Assembly: GCA_031362405.1 (NCBI GenBank)
Contig: JANLSO010000202.1
Span: 1-32,721 of the forward strand
Length of the DNA: 32,721 nucleotides
Source: JANLSO01 sp031362405
GTDB lineage: Bacteria > Actinomycetota > Thermoleophilia > Miltoncostaeales > Miltoncostaeaceae
Reading direction: 5' to 3'
Part shown: positions 28,543-32,721 of the stretch, piece after piece
Layout: every line of letters starts with the position of its first letter
How positions within the stretch are numbered: position 1 is the first letter of the stretch
Position numbers and translations under genes: made by a program
Notes under the pieces: generated by a model
Database searches by the model: none
The model's input: the letters and a program-made list of their open reading frames with translations, nothing else
Told to the model about the DNA's origin: nothing

Positions 28543-29186
28543 GCACCGCAGGGGGCGCCGTCGCCCACGCCGACCTCATCGACCGTGTGGCGTTCGACGG
28601 TGACGGTCTTGTCACCGCCGTGATCCAAGACGCGTCGAGCGGCCGTGTGCTCACCGTGGCCTATATGAACCGCGAGTCGCTCACCCAAACCCTCGCCACC
28701 GGCCAGACGTGGTTCTACAGCCGGTCGCGTCAGGAGCTGTGGCACAAGGGCGCGACCAGCGGCAACACTCAAGCTGTGCGCGGAGTGGTGCTCGACTGCG
28801 ACGGCGACGCGCTGCTCGTGCTCGTCGACCCGGCCGGCCCTGCCTGCCACAACGGCACGACGAGCTGCTTCACGGCGGTGCTCAGCGGATCCGACGCGCA
28901 GAGCTTCACCGCCATCGGCGACCTCGTCGCCGTGATCAACGCGCGGGCCGATGCGGCCGACACCGAATCGTCGTACACCGCCAGCCTTCTGGCCCGCGGC
29001 ATCGACCAGGTCTGCAAGAAGGTGGGGGAGGAGGCCACGGAGGTCGTCCTTGCCGCCAAGGGTAACGAGCACAATCAGGTGGTCTACGAGAGTGCCGACC
29101 TGCTCTACCACCTCGCGGTGCTGTGGAGGGCGACGGGCATCGCGCCGCAGGAGGTCGCCGCCGAGCTGGAGCGCCGCCGGAAATGA
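28539..29186 (+). CDS. hisIE: Bifunctional phosphoribosyl-AMP cyclohydrolase / phosphoribosyl-ATP pyrophosphatase
   Basis: The product has 215 residues and catalyses steps 2 and 3 of histidine synthesis. The HisI domain (about 1-115) has GRVLTVAYMNRESL, WFYSRSRQELWHKGATSGN and the metal-binding LDCDGD, with Cys 103 and 110 in GPACHNGTTSCF. The HisE domain (from about 124) has SSYTASLLARG, KKVGEEATEVVLAAKG and YESADLLYHLAVLW. WHKGATSG replaces the more common WHKGETSG. The start ATG overlaps the deoC stop and the stop overlaps the trpE start, so translation is coupled across three genes. No other his genes are visible. Confidence 0.96.
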   Translation: MSTAGGAVAHADLIDRVAFDGDGLVTAVIQDASSGRVLTVAYMNRESLTQTLATGQTWFYSRSRQELWHKGATSGNTQAVRGVVLDCDGDALLVLVDPAGPACHNGTTSCFTAVLSGSDAQSFTAIGDLVAVINARADAADTESSYTASLLARGIDQVCKKVGEEATEVVLAAKGNEHNQVVYESADLLYHLAVLWRATGIAPQEVAAELERRRK

Positions 29187-30712
29187 CCGACCTGCGTCTC
29201 CGGGCTCCGCGCCGCGACGCGACGATGGCGGTACGACCGTCGCGGGACGAGGTGCGGGCGATGACCGGTGACGCGCGGGCGCAGGTGCCCGTGTCACACA
29301 CGTGGATCGCCGACTGCGAGACTCCCGTTGGGGCATTCTTGAAGCTGCGCGACGGCGGCCACGCATTCCTCTTGGAGTCAGCCGAGCAGGGTCGGCTCGG
29401 GCGCTATTCGATGATCGGCGTGCGGCCGCAGGCGGTGATCGTCGGTGAGGGCGAAGTGCTGCTTCTGCGCCCCCAGGACGGCCCCGAGCGCGAGCTGGAT
29501 GCGTCCGACCCGTTCGGCGCGGTGGAAGACGTCGTCCGCGAGGTTGGCATGCTGACGCCCGACCCGGCATTGGCGTTCACCGGTGGTGCGGTGGGCTTCT
29601 TTGGCTACGACCTCGTGCGGAAGGTCGAACGGCTGCCCGACGTGCCCGGCGACGACCGTGGCCTTCCGGATCTCGTGGCGATGATCACCGGCCCGGTCGT
29701 CGTCTTCGACCACGTCGGTCGTACCCTGACCGTCACGGTGCCGTGCGCGCTCGAGCCTGGCGTCGATCCCGAGGCGGCGTACCGCCACGCGGTGGCGACG
29801 ATCGCTGACATGAAGGCCCGACTCGACGGCCCGGTTCCGCACGCGCCACCCAGGGACGGGGCACCGAACCTCGGGACGGTGCGCAGCAACATCAGCCGCG
29901 CTGTCTTCGAACAAAACGTCGAGCGGGCCCGTGAGTACATCTTCGCCGGCGACGCCTTTCAGGTCGTCCCGTCGCAGCGGTTCTCGGCCGAGGTCGATCT
30001 CGACCCGTTTGCGATCTACCGCGGTCTGCGGGCAGTGAACCCGTCGCCCTACATGTTCTTTCTCGAGCTCGACGGAATGTCGTTGGTGGGCTCGTCACCG
30101 GAGACGCTGGTAAAGGTGGAGGGCCGCGAAGTGCGGACGCGTCCAATCGCTGGGTCGCGTCCACGCGGGACGACCGACGAGGCCGACAACCGGCTCGCCG
30201 AAGAGCTTTTGGCCGATCCAAAGGAGCGGGCCGAGCACGTCATGCTCGTCGACCTCGGCCGCAACGACCTCGGCCGCGTCTGCCGCGTCGGCACGGTGCG
30301 GGTGGAGGAGCTGATGGCCGTCGCCAAGTACAGCCACGTCATGCACATCGAAAGCGGCGTGGTGGGCGAGCTCGCCGAGGGCAAGCGGGCCTCCGACGCT
30401 CTGCGCGCGACCTTCCCTGCGGGGACCCTGTCGGGCGCCCCGAAGGTACGCGCCATGGAGATCATCGACGAGCTGGAGTCGACGAAACGCGGTCCGTACG
30501 GAGGCGCCGTCGGCTACCTCGGCTTCGACGGAAACCTGGACGTCTGCATCACGATTCGCACGCTCGTGTGCTGTAACGGGTGGGTTCACGTTCAGGCGGG
30601 GGCGGGAATCGTCGCCGATTCGGTCCCCGCCACCGAGTTCGAGGAAACCCAGAACAAGGCCGCGGCACTGTTTTCGGCCATTGAAGTCGCCGCCGAGCAG
30701 GTGGGCTGGTGA
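29183..30712 (+). CDS. trpE: Anthranilate synthase component I
   Basis: The product has 509 residues. It converts chorismate to anthranilate using ammonia supplied by TrpG. The N-terminal domain has LLESAEQGRLGRYSMIGVRP (tryptophan-binding LESAE region) and FTGGAVGFFGYDLVR. The chorismate-binding domain has GDAFQVVPSQRF, NPSPYMFFLELDGMSLVGSS, RPIAGSRPRG, HVMLVDLGRNDLGRV, FPAGTLSGAPKVRAMEIID and the C-terminal VQAGAGIVADSVP. The LESAE segment suggests feedback inhibition by tryptophan. The ATG overlaps the hisIE stop by 4 nt; the frame extends further upstream, but that part lies inside hisIE. Confidence 0.97.
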   Translation: MTDLRLRAPRRDATMAVRPSRDEVRAMTGDARAQVPVSHTWIADCETPVGAFLKLRDGGHAFLLESAEQGRLGRYSMIGVRPQAVIVGEGEVLLLRPQDGPERELDASDPFGAVEDVVREVGMLTPDPALAFTGGAVGFFGYDLVRKVERLPDVPGDDRGLPDLVAMITGPVVVFDHVGRTLTVTVPCALEPGVDPEAAYRHAVATIADMKARLDGPVPHAPPRDGAPNLGTVRSNISRAVFEQNVERAREYIFAGDAFQVVPSQRFSAEVDLDPFAIYRGLRAVNPSPYMFFLELDGMSLVGSSPETLVKVEGREVRTRPIAGSRPRGTTDEADNRLAEELLADPKERAEHVMLVDLGRNDLGRVCRVGTVRVEELMAVAKYSHVMHIESGVVGELAEGKRASDALRATFPAGTLSGAPKVRAMEIIDELESTKRGPYGGAVGYLGFDGNLDVCITIRTLVCCNGWVHVQAGAGIVADSVPATEFEETQNKAAALFSAIEVAAEQVGW

Positions 30713-31293
30713 GCGTCAGGCGCGTCGCCCTGGTCGACAACTACGACAGCTTCACCTACAACCTCGTTCAGTACCTGGGTGAGCTGGGGGCCGAGGTCGT
30801 TGTGCACCGCAACGACGCCATCGATCTGGCCGGTCTCGACGCCGAGAACCCGACGCACCTGGTGATCTCTCCCGGGCCGAAGACCCCGCTCGAGGCGGGG
30901 ATCTCCGTCGAGGCGATCCGACACTTCGCCGGTCGGGTACCGATCCTCGGGGTCTGCCTCGGCCATCAGGCTATTGGATACGCTTTTGGGGCGGTCATCG
31001 AGCGCGGTCGCGAGCCCGTCCACGGGAAGACCAGCCCGATCGCCCACGACGGCCGCACGATCTTCGCCGGGCTCGATCAGCCGATGACCGCCACCCGCTA
31101 CCACTCGTTGGTGGTGCGGCCCGACCTCAGTCCCGATCTCGAACGTTCGGCGTGGTGTGACGGCGACATCGTGATGGGGCTGCGGCATCGCACGCTGCCG
31201 ATCGAGGGCGTTCAGTTCCATCCCGAGTCGATCCTCACCGACCTCGGCAAGCAGATGCTGGGAAACTTCCTGGGGATGCGGGTTGATGCCTGA
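30709..31293 (+). CDS. trpG: Anthranilate synthase component II (glutamine amidotransferase)
   Basis: The product has 194 residues. It is the class I glutaminase subunit; in some bacteria it also serves aminodeoxychorismate synthase. The start VALVDNYDSFTYNLVQYLG is diagnostic. The nucleophile is Cys83 in PILGVCLGHQAIG, and His171 with Glu173 in GVQFHPESI complete the triad. The GTG overlaps trpE by 4 nt and the end overlaps trpD by 8 nt. Confidence 0.97.
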   Translation: MSVRRVALVDNYDSFTYNLVQYLGELGAEVVVHRNDAIDLAGLDAENPTHLVISPGPKTPLEAGISVEAIRHFAGRVPILGVCLGHQAIGYAFGAVIERGREPVHGKTSPIAHDGRTIFAGLDQPMTATRYHSLVVRPDLSPDLERSAWCDGDIVMGLRHRTLPIEGVQFHPESILTDLGKQMLGNFLGMRVDA

Positions 31294-32320
31294 CGGCGCG
31301 CTTTCCTTGGCGATCGACGCCCTGCTTGCGGGACAGGACATCGGCCGTGAGGGTGCCGCGACGGCGCTCGGGTTGATTATGGCCGGGGAGGCCGGTGACG
31401 CCCAGACCGCAGCGTTCCTCATTGCTCTTCGGGCGAAGGGGGAGAGCCCCGAGGAGGTCGCCGGTCTGGCGTCGGTGATCCGCCGGCACGCGGTGGCGGT
31501 TGTTCCTCCAGACGGACCGTTCATCGACACGTGCGGCACCGGCGGGGGCATCTCGACGTTCAACATCTCCACTGCGGCCGCGTTCGTCGCCGTCGGCGCG
31601 GGTGTGGCGGTCGCCAAGCACGGGAACCGTTCGAGCACCTCCAAGAGCGGAAGCGCGGAGGTTCTCGAGGCACTCGGGGCCCGCATCGATCTCTCGCCCG
31701 AGAGCGTCGGCGCCTGCCTGGCCGAGACCGGTATGGGCTTCATGTTCGCACCCAATCACCACCCGGCATTTCGTCATATCGCTCCGGTTCGACGCGCGAT
31801 CGGGGTGCGCACGATCATGAATATGATCGGCCCTCTTGCCAATCCCGCGGGCGCCCGGCGCCAGGTGATCGGGGTCTCCGACGAAGCGGCGCTCGACACG
31901 ATTGCCTCGGCTCTGGCCGCGCTGGGCACCGAGCGCGCGTTGATCGTGCGCGGTCGCGACGGGATGGACGAAATCTCCACGGGGGCGGTCAGTGACGCCG
32001 TCGAGGTCGTCGGTTCCTCGACACACCGTTTTGAGATAGACCCTACGCAGCTGGGTCTCGCATCCCCTGCTCCTGGGGCGCTTGTCGGTGGCGAGCCAGC
32101 CGAGAACGCCGACGTCATCCGGCGTGTGTTCGGGGGCGAGACCGGCCCCGCGCACGACGTCATTGCCCTCAACGCGGGCGCCGCGCTCTGGGTTGCCGGG
32201 GTCGTCGACGGTCTCGATGAGGGTCTGACGCTCGCCCGCCGTAGTATCGAAAGCGGCGCCGCGCGGGAGCGACTGGATATGTTCGTCGCGACCACCCAGC
32301 GGCTCGCCCCGGCGGCCTGA
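31286..32320 (+). CDS. trpD: Anthranilate phosphoribosyltransferase
   Basis: The product has 344 residues from the ATG at 31286; a TTG at 31283 is an alternative. It joins anthranilate to PRPP. The PRPP-binding loop is DTCGTGGG, followed by FNISTAAAFVAVGAGV, KHGNRSSTSKSGSAEVLEAL and the anthranilate-contact FAPNHHPAFRHIAPVRRAIG with RTIMNMIGPLANPA. The acidic metal motif is RDGMDEIS. The length and motifs are complete. The stop is followed 15 nt later by trpC. Confidence 0.97.
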   Translation: MPDGALSLAIDALLAGQDIGREGAATALGLIMAGEAGDAQTAAFLIALRAKGESPEEVAGLASVIRRHAVAVVPPDGPFIDTCGTGGGISTFNISTAAAFVAVGAGVAVAKHGNRSSTSKSGSAEVLEALGARIDLSPESVGACLAETGMGFMFAPNHHPAFRHIAPVRRAIGVRTIMNMIGPLANPAGARRQVIGVSDEAALDTIASALAALGTERALIVRGRDGMDEISTGAVSDAVEVVGSSTHRFEIDPTQLGLASPAPGALVGGEPAENADVIRRVFGGETGPAHDVIALNAGAALWVAGVVDGLDEGLTLARRSIESGAARERLDMFVATTQRLAPAA

Positions 32321-32335
32321 GACCAAAGCGGACCA

Positions 32336-32721
32336 GTGGCGACCTTCCTCGAAACCGTCATCGAGCGCACCGAAGCGGATCTTGCACAGCGCAAGAAGAA
32401 GGCATCGGAGCATGATCTGCGCGGCCTTCTCGGCCCGATACCCCGTGGCCGCCCGTTCTCCGAAGCCCTCATCGCCGAGGGCATCTCGCTGATCGCCGAG
32501 ATGAAGCGCTCGAGCCCGTCGCGCGGAGACATTCGCCCGGGAGCCAGCGTTTCGGAGATCGTCCGGGCCTATGAGGAGGGCGGCGCCAGCGCCTGTTCGG
32601 TGCTCACGGAGCCCGCCTGGTTCGGCGGAACACTTGATGACCTGGTGGAGGCCCGCGCCGCCTGCGGGCTGCCGCTGCTGCGAAAAGACTTCATCGTCGA
32701 CCCGTATCAACTCGTCGAGGC
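32336..32721 (+). CDS. trpC: Indole-3-glycerol phosphate synthase (partial, runs off window)
   Basis: About 128 codons are visible from a GTG at 32336. The N-terminal helix FLETVIERTEADLAQRKKKA is typical. The catalytic motif is IAEMKRSSPSRGDIRPG, followed by YEEGGASACSVLTEPAWFGG and LPLLRKDFIVDPYQLVEA, all matching IGPS, a TIM-barrel enzyme that forms the indole ring of tryptophan. No stop is present because the gene continues past the right edge. The ribosome binding site is weak; co-translation with trpD is likely. Confidence 0.96.
   Translation, partial: MATFLETVIERTEADLAQRKKKASEHDLRGLLGPIPRGRPFSEALIAEGISLIAEMKRSSPSRGDIRPGASVSEIVRAYEEGGASACSVLTEPAWFGGTLDDLVEARAACGLPLLRKDFIVDPYQLVE

Noticed and set aside
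31235..32710. 491-codon minus-strand open frame opposite trpD and trpC
   Set aside because: Both sense genes are motif-perfect; the antisense frame has no domain.
1..32721. tRNA, rRNA, insertion sequences, prophage genes or riboswitches
   Set aside because: No cloverleaf, conserved rRNA segment, transposase, integrase or known aptamer core could be recognised in any interval.

Overview
The window is high-GC, gene-dense chromosomal DNA from a Gram-positive-type bacterium, most likely a deep-branching member of the Actinomycetota (Thermoleophilia- or Acidimicrobiia-like). I base this on codon use strongly biased to G/C at third positions, a long ICL2-type isocitrate lyase, a GerMN-domain secreted protein, the conserved order leuS-comEA-comEC-holA-rpsT-lepA-hemW-hrcA-dnaJ-prmA-rsmE-HIT-phoH-ybeY-dgkA-era, and many -10 hexamers (TANNNT) lying about 6 to 9 nt before start codons, which is the signature of leaderless mRNAs. 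The class assignment is an inference; nothing here names a genus.

Layout. 1-2300: a 5' fragment of a secreted GerMN-domain protein (minus strand), a divergent SAM methyltransferase whose 3' end is frameshifted, a small secreted protein, and a doubtful short ORF. 2413-4720: an ICL2-type isocitrate lyase followed by a strong hairpin terminator. 4725-5742 (minus): a decayed two-gene module, an AAA ATPase fragment followed by a DUF4276 (RloB/Toprim-like) fragment, recognisable only by reading through stops and frame changes. 5758-6189: a GNAT acetyltransferase, divergent from leuS.

6229-26246: the housekeeping core. It holds translation and ribosome functions (leuS, rpsT, lepA, prmA, rsmE, ybeY, era), DNA uptake (comEA, comEC), replication (holA), the cell envelope (murJ, a DgkA-PAP2 fusion), heat shock (hrcA, dnaJ), the radical-SAM protein hemW, HIT, phoH and a Nudix-like protein. 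Many neighbours overlap by 4 nt (GTGA/ATGA), implying translational coupling. A secreted prokaryotic phospholipase A2-like gene sits between dgkA and era.

26222-26937: a degraded-looking DUF6636-like gene and a cluster of palindromes with the core GGTGCC(C/T)GGCACC; another copy lies inside the Nudix reading frame. 26937-32721: an Fpg/Nei DNA glycosylase (minus) divergent from a deoC-hisIE-trpE-trpG-trpD-trpC operon that runs off the right edge.

I did not find a clearly new multi-gene system. The most unusual signals are the ruined ATPase-DUF4276 module, two tiny leaderless leader ORFs (before murJ and deoC) whose stops overlap the main gene's start, two divergent promoters with overlapping -10 elements, a gene between hrcA and dnaJ that seems to start at ATA, and the palindrome family.
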